Shown: one piece after another, positions 46,187 through 54,489 of the stretch
Layout of the letters: each line of letters starts with the position of its first letter
Position numbering within the stretch: the first letter of the stretch is position 1
Source: a virus
Length of the DNA: 54,489 nt
IMG/VR virus record: IMGVR_UViG_3300037427_001697
Coordinates: 1-54,489 of that record
Direction: 5' to 3' (one strand)
Position numbers and translations under genes: made by a program
Notes under the pieces: generated by a model
Database searches by the model: none
What the model was told of the DNA's origin: nothing
What the model saw: only the letters and a program-made list of their open reading frames with translations

Positions 46187-46993
46187 TCATGTTAATGTTA
46201 TTTCTACTGTGTGATATGCAGTTTCCGTTGCTCCTGCGCCATTAACTGCTATTGCTTTATATCTAAAAGTTGCCGTTTGTCCTGCTGATGGACTCGCTCC
46301 CCTTGCCCGAATATCAAATATATATACTAAATCAATTGCATAATTGGCTGAAAAATTTAAGGTTAATACGCCCGAATTACCGAGTATTCCCCAATCACCG
46401 CTATTTCCTGTTGCTGGATTAAAATTAACATTAGTATTTGATGGATAATCAGTTGAAAGTCCTAATGAATTTTGTTGAGGAAAATTAGGAGTATTATTCG
46501 CTATAAACGGAAATTGTGAGATAACTCCACCCCAACCTATCGTCATATTATCAAGTTCATATTGAGTAATACTATTTAATCCGTTAGGGGCTTGTAAAAA
46601 CATACCAATATTTAAGAGTATTTGGCTTGGTTCGTTATTATTTGTATATGGGCTTGTTTGCCCTGTGACTGCAAGATTCATAAAAGAAATTAATGTGCTT
46701 GCAGGTAGAGTATATGCACTTTTTGTTTCTGTTGCTGATAATGCAGAAACAGTAGGTGTGCTTAATAACTGTGCTATTGACTGTGCCGAACCATATGACC
46801 TGTTAATAGGTTGAGTGCCAATTTGAAGAAACATATTATTTTGCCAAAATTCAATAGTATTACCTGCACCTGCTCCCCCTGTTGCGCTATCGGAAAAATA
46901 AATTTGATTTAAAGTAATTCCCGCAGGTGGAGAACCACCACCACCCGCATTAGCCTCTTGTTCAGCACAAGAACCCGCAATAGCGTTATACAA
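46187..46993 (-). CDS. Putative tail or surface protein, beta-rich
   Basis: About 268 residues. After a short start it has EANAGGGGSPPAGITL, a Gly/Pro-rich linker, then Ser/Thr/Asn-rich beta sequence ending HTVEITLT, typical of tail-fibre or receptor-binding tips. The start is uncertain: TTG 46993 lies 10 bases after TAGGAG; the frame is open to 47020. It follows the fibre-like gene and is probably part of the host-binding apparatus. Confidence 0.6.
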   Translation of the reverse strand: MYNAIAGSCAEQEANAGGGGSPPAGITLNQIYFSDSATGGAGAGNTIEFWQNNMFLQIGTQPINRSYGSAQSIAQLLSTPTVSALSATETKSAYTLPASTLISFMNLAVTGQTSPYTNNNEPSQILLNIGMFLQAPNGLNSITQYELDNMTIGWGGVISQFPFIANNTPNFPQQNSLGLSTDYPSNTNVNFNPATGNSGDWGILGNSGVLTLNFSANYAIDLVYIFDIRARGASPSAGQTATFRYKAIAVNGAGATETAYHTVEITLT

Positions 46994-46998
46994 AGTAA

Positions 46999-48825
46999 TC
47001 AAACTCCTAATACAATCCAATCATTACTACCAATAGCAATACAAGTCACCGCATTAAAAGTAGAAACCGTAGCATCCGAACCTGCGCCATTAATATTATT
47101 ACCATTTCTTCCAACAGTAATATTACCATTTGTTGTGTTTAAAATAGTATAATGTTCCCCATCGGAAGAAGTAGCAGGTAAAGTTACATTTCCTGCACAT
47201 TTTAGATATGCTCCTGCGTGAGTTGCTTCTGTTAAAGTAGTGGAGGCTGAAACAGAAACCATTGGTAGTCTTGGGCTTCTAAAAGTTCCTCCGGTAGCAA
47301 CTTCTAATGTTGCAGATGGAGTATTAGTTCCAATTCCAACTTTATTATTTGTTCCATCAACAAATAACATATTTACATTACTATCGCTTTCAACTCTAAA
47401 ATTTAATGCTTCCCCATTATCATTAATATTAACTTCCGTTGGCATTATAGCCATCCTATTTTTATCATTACCCGCAGTTTCAGTAGTAAATATAAGTGAC
47501 CCATCTTCATTATTTGCAGTTGTGTCTCTAATACTTGCATACATGGCCGCATACATTATATCGGCATTATTGGCTGCATTTCTTCCTAAAAATTTAATGT
47601 GGCCTATTCCATCACTTGCCGCAGGAGAAGCAGAATTTCTATGAAATATTAAATCCGGTGCAGTTGTAGCGGTAGCGTCATCGGATTGTAGCCTTAATGT
47701 TTCATCTGTATTACTTGTCATTACATGAAGAGGCGCAACAGGTGTTGCAGTTCCTATTCCTATTCTATCAGTTGAAGCATCAACAACAAACATATTTTGG
47801 TTAGTGTCGCTTTCAACTCTAAAATTTATATCTTTTGAAGTTTCATTAACTACTATTTCATCATCATTTATGTCTAATGCACTTACCAAACTACCTGCTT
47901 TTGATATACGAAAATTCATTCTTCCGTGTTCTGCACTATTTGTTGTGTCTTTTGAATATACCATTATATCAGCATAAGTATGGTCTGCACTCAACGCACT
48001 TTCGGATTCAAAAATAATTGTTCCTATTTTGTCATTATTAGCGGGTGAACTTCCATCTTTAAGAAAATGAATAGCCCCTGCATCAACTCCGTTATTTCTG
48101 TTTTCTAAGGTAAGTTTAGGTGCTTCTCCGGCATCATCGCTTTTAAGATGAAGATAACCCTTGTCCAAATATACCTCTTTATCGCTCGCATCAATTCTTA
48201 AAATTTCTTGACTTGGGCTTCCTCCATCATTTACTTTGAAAACAATATCTTTATCCTGTTCAAAAGATTCTATTATAATATCTCCTATACTATTCCCGCT
48301 TGGCGTGGATTTGATACTAAGTCCTTCTAAATACTGATTTGTATTGGTATCTAATCTACCAATGCTTAAAGATTTATAGGTTTGATTAAAAGTTAAATAT
48401 TGTATTTGCATAGGGTCGCTACCTGTATATTTTAGAAGGGCTATAATTACATCTCCATCAACAAAAGGAGGAACTTCATTATCAACAGTTCCTTGAATTA
48501 AAACTATCGCACCTGCTCTTGCTACGAGTAAATGATGAGTTTTAGGTGAATTACCGGAAATTGTCACTGTTGTAGGCCCACTTATTGGGGTAAGTGTTCC
48601 TTTTAAGAAAACAGCACCGCCAGCAAATGTAGCCTGTGTAGCGTTAATATTTGTTCCATTAAAACCACGAATAGCATAACTTCCCGCACATGCTAAATTA
48701 AATACTTTGATTAATCCTGTATGTGGAAAATCAAACCCATCAAGTATCTGTCCTGTTATTGGTGCAGACCCCTCCGGACTATCGTTTGTGGCTATAAAAT
48801 TTGGATTATTAATTGCTTTACTCAT
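46999..48825 (-). CDS. Putative tail fibre, repeat-rich
   Basis: A 608-residue protein of beta-rich sequence. Two copies of a module are visible: NFRVESDTNQNMFVVD with RIGIGTATPVAPLHV, and NFRVESDSNVNMLFVD with KVGIGTNTPSATLEV. The G-I-G-T-x-x-P motif is common in phage tail fibres and bacterial adhesins. Further repeats (SSPANNDKIGTIIFES, SPAASDGIGHIKFLG) also occur. The ATG at 48825 has GAGGTTGAG upstream. Likely receptor binding at the tail tip; no chaperone domain is obvious. Confidence 0.75.
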   Translation of the reverse strand: MSKAINNPNFIATNDSPEGSAPITGQILDGFDFPHTGLIKVFNLACAGSYAIRGFNGTNINATQATFAGGAVFLKGTLTPISGPTTVTISGNSPKTHHLLVARAGAIVLIQGTVDNEVPPFVDGDVIIALLKYTGSDPMQIQYLTFNQTYKSLSIGRLDTNTNQYLEGLSIKSTPSGNSIGDIIIESFEQDKDIVFKVNDGGSPSQEILRIDASDKEVYLDKGYLHLKSDDAGEAPKLTLENRNNGVDAGAIHFLKDGSSPANNDKIGTIIFESESALSADHTYADIMVYSKDTTNSAEHGRMNFRISKAGSLVSALDINDDEIVVNETSKDINFRVESDTNQNMFVVDASTDRIGIGTATPVAPLHVMTSNTDETLRLQSDDATATTAPDLIFHRNSASPAASDGIGHIKFLGRNAANNADIMYAAMYASIRDTTANNEDGSLIFTTETAGNDKNRMAIMPTEVNINDNGEALNFRVESDSNVNMLFVDGTNNKVGIGTNTPSATLEVATGGTFRSPRLPMVSVSASTTLTEATHAGAYLKCAGNVTLPATSSDGEHYTILNTTNGNITVGRNGNNINGAGSDATVSTFNAVTCIAIGSNDWIVLGV

Positions 48826-48826
48826 A

Positions 48827-49162
48827 TTACTCAACCTCTACTGTTAAAAAAATCTGTATTCTTTCTGTTCCGCTAAATGGCCCAACTGCTTCAAAATTGA
48901 CCCTGCCAAGCATATCTGTTCCATCAAAAAAAGCCATCTCTCTTATCAGTTTCCCTGTTATATTAGACCCGACTTCCTCAACCATTATTTGAACCACATT
49001 AGCATTTGATTTTTCAACACTAATTGTCGGCGTTCCTGTAATTGGCACATCTAAGTCAAGTGCTACGGGGCTTGTAGTATTTCCACCCAATCCTAACTTG
49101 CCTCCATCAACAATGTCTTTTATCCGTGTTGCTAATATTTCTTTTAGTTTATCTGTTATCAT
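48827..49162 (-). CDS. Small tail-associated protein
   Basis: A 111-residue protein starting MITDKLKEILATRIKD. The middle is beta-rich (TPTISVEKSNANVVQIMVEE) and ends FLTVEVE. AAGGAGGA lies upstream, and the ATG overlaps the stop of the hub-like gene (ATGA). It sits between hub and fibre genes, so it may be an adaptor. Family unrecognised. Confidence 0.6.
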   Translation of the reverse strand: MITDKLKEILATRIKDIVDGGKLGLGGNTTSPVALDLDVPITGTPTISVEKSNANVVQIMVEEVGSNITGKLIREMAFFDGTDMLGRVNFEAVGPFSGTERIQIFLTVEVE

Positions 49163-52100
49163 AAATCTTCCTCCTTTAAAGTAGTGTAAGTAGTGCTTCC
49201 GCCATTAAAACCAAGTTGGCTTGTGTTTGTATTTAACGGTGTCTGCATTCCTAAAGTGCTTCCTACTGTTTCCCTTTTTCTAATCAACAAGTGCATTTCA
49301 TTTATTTTCATACTGTCAAAGAAATCAAAAGCGTTTTCATTAACATTGAAGTTCTTTTTTCTTATATATGATTTAGTTTTCTTATTATCAAGAAGTAAAT
49401 CAGCGAGGGTGTCTTCTATTCCCTTAATATATTTACCTAATTTTAGTTGGACTAACCCACTAAAAGTTTGTATTTTCTCTAATAACAAGAAAGGTCTTGG
49501 TTTTATACCTGCCACTTTAGATTCTATGATAACGGTTTCCCCTATATCCAAGCATTTTACTTTAGAGACAGGTAGTTTGCATTCAATTAGGTCTTGTAGT
49601 TGAGTATGCATAATCAATTTTTCTTGTGCTTCTCTCTCTACATCTTCTTTAGTTCCTAATTTATCTTCAAAAATTTCTAATGTCTTTTTTCCATTTTTCT
49701 TTATTTCTCTAAAGTCTTTTCTAATAGCCTTATGCTTGCTTCCATAAACTATTACTTCATTAAAATAATTAAAATTAGATTTAGTTAATTGGATTTCTAC
49801 TATATCATTATCATCAAAAGAGTATTTAGCCTGATAATCGGAATCATCATAGTTTATTATTTTAATTTTACCTGCTATATTAACCATTTTTTTATCTTTT
49901 AATTTTAATAAATAATTAAGTAAGTTAAATAAATTAGTTCCTTGAAAATCAGGCGAAGCGAATAACTTATAATCTTCCTTTGTTAAATCAAAATCAATAT
50001 CATTTTCTATCAATAGTTCTTCAACACTTTCCTCTATTTCCTTGCATATATCAACAGTTGTGCCTATTACTGCTCTTGTTGCTTTTTCATCTATGTCGCC
50101 ATTAACTATTAATTCAAATATTTCGGAAACAGAAATAATTCCATTTAATTTTTTTATTTCTGCTAATTCTAAATAATATCCTAAAGTATCGTTTTGGTCT
50201 ATCCCTCTTAAATTACAAACTAAAGAATTATCTCCATCGGATAAACAAAATTCACCTTCTAAATTGTTTAAAATAGCAGATAAAGCAGAAGTTGTTCTTA
50301 CCACTAAATCACCTTGTCCTCCTAAAGTATCTAAATCGGCTATTACATACATTGATTGAACACCTTCTTTAGAGGAATTTCCATCTCCTTCGGAATTTAG
50401 ATAATTACTCCATGAAGGCGGTTCGGAAATCATATTTTCATTATCCATGTTTTTTGTATATGCAGAACTTAATGTATTAAGTTTTATTTCTTTTGGTGTT
50501 TTATCCCAAAAACAAACAGGATTAGGTTGTAGAATTTTATACTTTAGTGCCGATAATGCTTTATCTGTTATAATACGGCATCTATTACCATAAACAAATC
50601 CCGTTGGCGCAGATAAATTACCTTCCGTAGTCATATCATTTTCATGAGCAACCACATATATTAGTTCATTATCGTTGTGCATTAATTCATGGTCGGAAGA
50701 AAATGATGAAGATGAAGAAACATCGCCTCGTTTGTATTTTTTTCCTTTTCCTACGGGAACAAGATAACAACCTGTTAAATCAACATTTTTCAAAAAAGTG
50801 TTTTCTTCATTCATTATAATTGGATGATTAAAATTAGTATTTGCTCCGGTTGAAGAAATAGGCAGACCTTGTTGATTCGTCATATCTAAATGAAATTTAA
50901 TACCCATATATCCACTTATAGTAGTTGCTTCTTTATCTGCTGATTCTGTTGGTATTCCAAATCCAGCATCCGTAGTAGTTCCGAGCATTGGATAAACAAT
51001 ACTGCGCCCTGTGTTAATAGCAACATCACCGTGTCTAAATACATAACCTAATGAAGCATATGTGCAAAATGGGCTTACCATGTGTGAATTAATATCGGCC
51101 TGTTGGCTTTCTGTTCCTATTGGTTTAAGATTAACAACTTTTATTGACGACACTAACTTATCATCTGTTTTTGCTCCCTGCTTAAATTCTAATCTATCTA
51201 AAAACCAAACTATATCGAAATCATTTATGTCTCTAAATAAACGATTTAATTGCTGACCTTGTTGATTATACAAATAATCTCCATAATAATCCCAATGTTC
51301 AATAGTATTATTAGAAGAAGCATCAACTGTTTCAACTCTCCAAAAACCTTCGGGGTCGGAAGCGGAAGCATTTGTAGGGGCAGGACTTCCCGAAGCATTA
51401 GTTGGGTGGTTATTATTTGCTCCAAAAAAGGCGTAAGGAAGTAATATGCTTTGCTTATCATAAATAGTAGTTTTTCTTATAGTTCTCATGTCTGTTGGAA
51501 AATCTGCCGCAGGTGTTGATTGTTCAATATAATAATCACTCCAAGTTGAGGGAGTTATGCGGTTATCTGCATTACTTTGTCCAAGAGGGTCATTATTTCC
51601 TGTAAATATGTCGTTTTGATTCATTATTGTTCCATATAATAAATGAATATTAGTTGCCTTAAATCTAAAATCTGTAAAATTATTAACACCCATAGGATAT
51701 TCATACAGTATTGAACCAATTTCCCTTCCACCAATAGTTATGGGATTTATTACATCTGCATTCTTAATAAACAATAAATTATCTCCGGCAACATAAGCAA
51801 ATCCTGATAATACTTCTGATGTAGAAGTATAGTGTTGATTTGCAGTTGAGCCACCTGCTCCGTTATTTATACGAGTATAAAATAAACCATCTCCACAAGT
51901 GACTGTTGCTCCATTTATTGCGGTGACTCTTCCTACAATTTTATTAGTTAAACGGTCATAAATAAAATCATTAACGCCAAACCCTACTGCTGGTGGCGAA
52001 GATAAAATAATATCATTACTGCCAATAGCGGGTATTGCAGTTATAGTTTCGGGCGTTTCATGCACTTTTATAGAATTAATAACTGTTGATTCAACGGTAG

Positions 52101-54489
52101 CAGACTCCAAAACATCAAATTCAGGATTTATAGGATTAAAAAATGAATCATAAACACATTCAGTTAGTCTCATTAATGAAAACCTTTTAAGATTAGATAA
52201 AGTTTTATTACTGCTAATAATATTAGAATGTTTATAACTTATGTCAGTATAAATACTTGAAACAGTATTTCCATAAGTGTCGTTTTTATTTACTGAATGG
52301 GAAGACTGAATTGGAGAATCAATAGAAAATAATCCATAAAGATTTAATGTTCTTGTGGCACTATTTAATAAACTATCCGTTCTTCTTGAACTGTAAAATT
52401 CTATATCTCTATTACCATATAAAAACAACCTTGCGGCTTTATTATCAATTTGGTGTAATTTATCCCTTACCAAAAGAGGATTAAATATGCTTTCTATTGC
52501 TGAACCCGCTTTTGGCTTGTGTCCATATATATTACTCGGAGTATTTGGTAAAAGAACTTGATAAGTGTTGTCTTTGGTATTGACCTTGTATTGTTTAATA
52601 AAAACTAAAATGTTAGTGGCACTAACATTAGCATTGGTATCTAAAGTTATTTCTGTTGTATTATTACCATTTATAGATTGAATAGTAGCGGCAAAATTTC
52701 CATTCAAAGGAACACCAACTCCACCAACAGTCATTCCAACAACTAAATTAGATGAATCTTGAACAACTACATCAGGACTTCCATTAGTAGTTGTGCAGGT
52801 TTGTTGAGTTGTTCCTATCAAACTTTTAGATATGGGAGGAATAAACTTTTTATCGGCAAAATTAGAATAGGTGATTGGTCTAACCCCTCTTTGGCCAATT
52901 GGCAAAGACCTATTCAATACAGGGCTTGAGTTCTCGGTTAGACTAATGCTTTCAATCCTATTTGAAACTGCCCATAAAGGGTGCTTATTATATGTATCAG
53001 CATAATAATTAAAAATAGAAGAGAAAGAATAAAATGGCTTATTTATTCCCTTTAGGGGTGTAGAATTTCCTCCAATAGTATCTTCAAGAACATTAACAAG
53101 ATTGTATTTTTTATCTCCTATTTGGCCTTTTTCTAAATTAAATATTCTGTAAAATTGGTCGGAGTATCTTTTTATATTATCTACTTCGGTTGTATAAGTA
53201 TTTTGTCCTATTTGCTGACTTGTGGTTTGGTAGTCTAAATTAAAATTGTATTTTCTAATGCTTCCATTATTTGTATTACCATTTACTCTTTGTCCAATTA
53301 ATCCTATCATTTTGTTTAGGTGTAAGTGCGCCCCATTTACTAAATGCAAGGGTATGTTTTTATTTCCATATCCTGATAAACAACTTATTGTATCTCCCGC
53401 AGTTAAACTTACGGGTCTATCAACAAAAATACGAGTAGAGTCTGCTACATTTCCTATGTTGTTGTTTGCAGAAACTTGCCTTGTTTGATAGCCTGTAAAT
53501 CTACCAATAAATTGATTGTTAGAAAATAAAGGGTCGCCAATTCGTAAATAGTATAAATAGTTCATTTGGGCTGAATACCCAAAACTTTCCGTAGTTAATA
53601 GAATATGTCTATTTCCATTTGTCGCATCTGTTTCAACATAACTGCTAAAACTACCTAAACCTGCTAATGAAGGTGCTTCAAAATTTAAATAATTAACTGT
53701 CTCTCTTCCTAAAGTTAAAGGCATATAAGGAGCAAGTTTCACAGTTGTTAATGATTTATCTTTGCTAACTTCAATAACTGTAAAATCAATCAAAGTATTA
53801 ATTACTTCATCAGTAAATCCATCAATGGTCGCTTGAAATGGTAAATCATTTAGCAGGTTTTCAGTCTTACTAATGTTAAAACCCTGAGCCTTTATGTGAG
53901 TATCTTCGGCAGAACCGACTAATGGTGTTGATTCAACCAAATTATTCATTTTTGTGCCACTAAGTTTTACACCATCATTAAAAAATAAACCTTTATCACT
54001 TGCTCCCGATAAACTTGTGACTGAATTAGTATAAGAATTAGAAGCCATCGCTTTTCCGAAAATATAATGTTTATTTGTTTCTTTATAGACATTTTTATCG
54101 TTAGTAGTTGGCCCGTTTTCATGAGAAATGCCGTTAATGACAGTATAATTCGTTATATTAGAACCACTTGCGACAACTTGCCCTATATATCCACTACTCG
54201 ACCATAAGTGGTCGCCTTCGGATAAAGTCACTCCACTTGTAAAATTAATATTTGTTGCTCCACCTGCTCCACCAATATTACCCCATACGGCCTGTCCAAC
54301 TAAAGAAACATCATTATATGGACTAAACCCTGTTGTAATAAAATCAGCACTAAATAAAGTATCTTTGTTAGTAATAATATCAACTAATTTAGACAATGTA
54401 TTTCTTCCTTGCACTTCAAAAATACTTTGTTGGTTTTCTAAAGTTTTATTTATAGACTCAACCTTCCCAAAGAATATTTGATAATTTAA
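49159..54489 (-). CDS. Very large tail hub/baseplate-like protein, N-terminus cut by window edge
   Basis: The frame is open from the right edge for 1776 codons with no stop, so the N-terminus is missing. The first readable residues (IFFGKVESINKTLENQQ, then VQGRNTLSKLVDI) resemble the start of baseplate-hub or tail-tip proteins. The C-terminal part has NYFNEVIVYGSKHKAIRKDF and REAQEKLIMHTQLQDLIECKL, then KCLDIGETVIIES, which fits phage tail-hub proteins. The middle is long beta-rich sequence with many Asn, Ser and Thr. It probably forms the tail tip and may penetrate the cell envelope. Confidence 0.75.
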   Translation of the reverse strand, partial: LNYQIFFGKVESINKTLENQQSIFEVQGRNTLSKLVDIITNKDTLFSADFITTGFSPYNDVSLVGQAVWGNIGGAGGATNINFTSGVTLSEGDHLWSSSGYIGQVVASGSNITNYTVINGISHENGPTTNDKNVYKETNKHYIFGKAMASNSYTNSVTSLSGASDKGLFFNDGVKLSGTKMNNLVESTPLVGSAEDTHIKAQGFNISKTENLLNDLPFQATIDGFTDEVINTLIDFTVIEVSKDKSLTTVKLAPYMPLTLGRETVNYLNFEAPSLAGLGSFSSYVETDATNGNRHILLTTESFGYSAQMNYLYYLRIGDPLFSNNQFIGRFTGYQTRQVSANNNIGNVADSTRIFVDRPVSLTAGDTISCLSGYGNKNIPLHLVNGAHLHLNKMIGLIGQRVNGNTNNGSIRKYNFNLDYQTTSQQIGQNTYTTEVDNIKRYSDQFYRIFNLEKGQIGDKKYNLVNVLEDTIGGNSTPLKGINKPFYSFSSIFNYYADTYNKHPLWAVSNRIESISLTENSSPVLNRSLPIGQRGVRPITYSNFADKKFIPPISKSLIGTTQQTCTTTNGSPDVVVQDSSNLVVGMTVGGVGVPLNGNFAATIQSINGNNTTEITLDTNANVSATNILVFIKQYKVNTKDNTYQVLLPNTPSNIYGHKPKAGSAIESIFNPLLVRDKLHQIDNKAARLFLYGNRDIEFYSSRRTDSLLNSATRTLNLYGLFSIDSPIQSSHSVNKNDTYGNTVSSIYTDISYKHSNIISSNKTLSNLKRFSLMRLTECVYDSFFNPINPEFDVLESATVESTVINSIKVHETPETITAIPAIGSNDIILSSPPAVGFGVNDFIYDRLTNKIVGRVTAINGATVTCGDGLFYTRINNGAGGSTANQHYTSTSEVLSGFAYVAGDNLLFIKNADVINPITIGGREIGSILYEYPMGVNNFTDFRFKATNIHLLYGTIMNQNDIFTGNNDPLGQSNADNRITPSTWSDYYIEQSTPAADFPTDMRTIRKTTIYDKQSILLPYAFFGANNNHPTNASGSPAPTNASASDPEGFWRVETVDASSNNTIEHWDYYGDYLYNQQGQQLNRLFRDINDFDIVWFLDRLEFKQGAKTDDKLVSSIKVVNLKPIGTESQQADINSHMVSPFCTYASLGYVFRHGDVAINTGRSIVYPMLGTTTDAGFGIPTESADKEATTISGYMGIKFHLDMTNQQGLPISSTGANTNFNHPIIMNEENTFLKNVDLTGCYLVPVGKGKKYKRGDVSSSSSFSSDHELMHNDNELIYVVAHENDMTTEGNLSAPTGFVYGNRCRIITDKALSALKYKILQPNPVCFWDKTPKEIKLNTLSSAYTKNMDNENMISEPPSWSNYLNSEGDGNSSKEGVQSMYVIADLDTLGGQGDLVVRTTSALSAILNNLEGEFCLSDGDNSLVCNLRGIDQNDTLGYYLELAEIKKLNGIISVSEIFELIVNGDIDEKATRAVIGTTVDICKEIEESVEELLIENDIDFDLTKEDYKLFASPDFQGTNLFNLLNYLLKLKDKKMVNIAGKIKIINYDDSDYQAKYSFDDNDIVEIQLTKSNFNYFNEVIVYGSKHKAIRKDFREIKKNGKKTLEIFEDKLGTKEDVEREAQEKLIMHTQLQDLIECKLPVSKVKCLDIGETVIIESKVAGIKPRPFLLLEKIQTFSGLVQLKLGKYIKGIEDTLADLLLDNKKTKSYIRKKNFNVNENAFDFFDSMKINEMHLLIRKRETVGSTLGMQTPLNTNTSQLGFNGGSTTYTTLKEEDL

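Noticed and set aside
46787-46799. ACCATATG-like sequence in the tail gene as an eleventh palindrome copy
   Set aside because: Only half of the core matches, and it lies inside a coding frame without CAAAG or CTTTG arms. Similar half-matches at about 18980 and 39643 were rejected for the same reason.
49193-53488. Rightward frames inside the large tail-hub gene
   Set aside because: They are antisense shadows of a continuous 1776-codon leftward frame and lack ribosome sites.

Overview
The window looks like part of the genome of a tailed double-stranded DNA virus (Caudoviricetes-like) of an archaeon, most plausibly a marine one. The DNA is AT-rich, genes are tightly packed with stop/start overlaps, and most starts have a Shine-Dalgarno sequence. 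The replication genes are of archaeal type: family B DNA polymerase in two pieces, PCNA clamp, RFC small subunit and an RFC-large-like ATPase with a PCNA-binding tail, a primase with small- and large-subunit features, ATP-dependent ligase, OB-fold single-strand binding protein, XPF/ERCC4-type nuclease, and transcription factor TFB. Baseplate-hub and fibre-like genes indicate a tailed virion. The gene set resembles what I know of magroviruses (viruses of Marine Group II archaea), but I could not run a comparison, so host and taxon are inference. Both ends cut through a gene, so this is a fragment or an arbitrarily opened circular map.

Layout. (1) 1-2987, leftward: virion or assembly-type genes, including an HExxH metallopeptidase. 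Five of them start with the same short N-terminal motif (M-x-W). (2) 2988-7961, mostly leftward: an array of small, mostly single-gene units. Each is preceded by a copy of a composite palindrome (CAAAG / ACCATATGGT / CTTTG, ten copies), usually with a TATA-like box, and many end in a short GC hairpin. (3) 7849-8681: a divergent control region with five TGAGACG repeats, a candidate origin. It is flanked by paralogous genes. (4) 8682-45494, rightward: the early/replication region. It runs from a UvrD-like helicase and many small zinc-ribbon proteins, through a ThiS/SAMP-like ubiquitin fold protein, class II ribonucleotide reductase, TFB, an E1-like protein, a Myb-like DNA-binding protein, a JAMM peptidase and GroES/GroEL, to ligase, a histone-fold protein, RFC, SSB, a RecA-like ATPase, PCNA, split PolB, a Cas4-like nuclease, primase, XPF-like nuclease, an AAA+ helicase candidate and a DnaQ-like exonuclease. 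It ends at a strong hairpin terminator. (5) 45556-54489, leftward: a methyltransferase-like protein and tail fibre/baseplate genes, converging on the early block.

The most exciting candidate system is a virus-encoded ubiquitin-like pathway. A 69-residue ThiS/SAMP-like protein ends in Gly-Gly plus two residues (15911-16120), an E1-like adenylyltransferase lies at 20968-21531, and a JAMM peptidase that could trim or remove it lies at 22672-23256. Other strong points are the ten-copy palindromic regulon, a PolB split just before motif C with six small genes between the halves, a viral histone-fold protein, and a bacterial-type GroES/GroEL pair beside an archaeal replisome.
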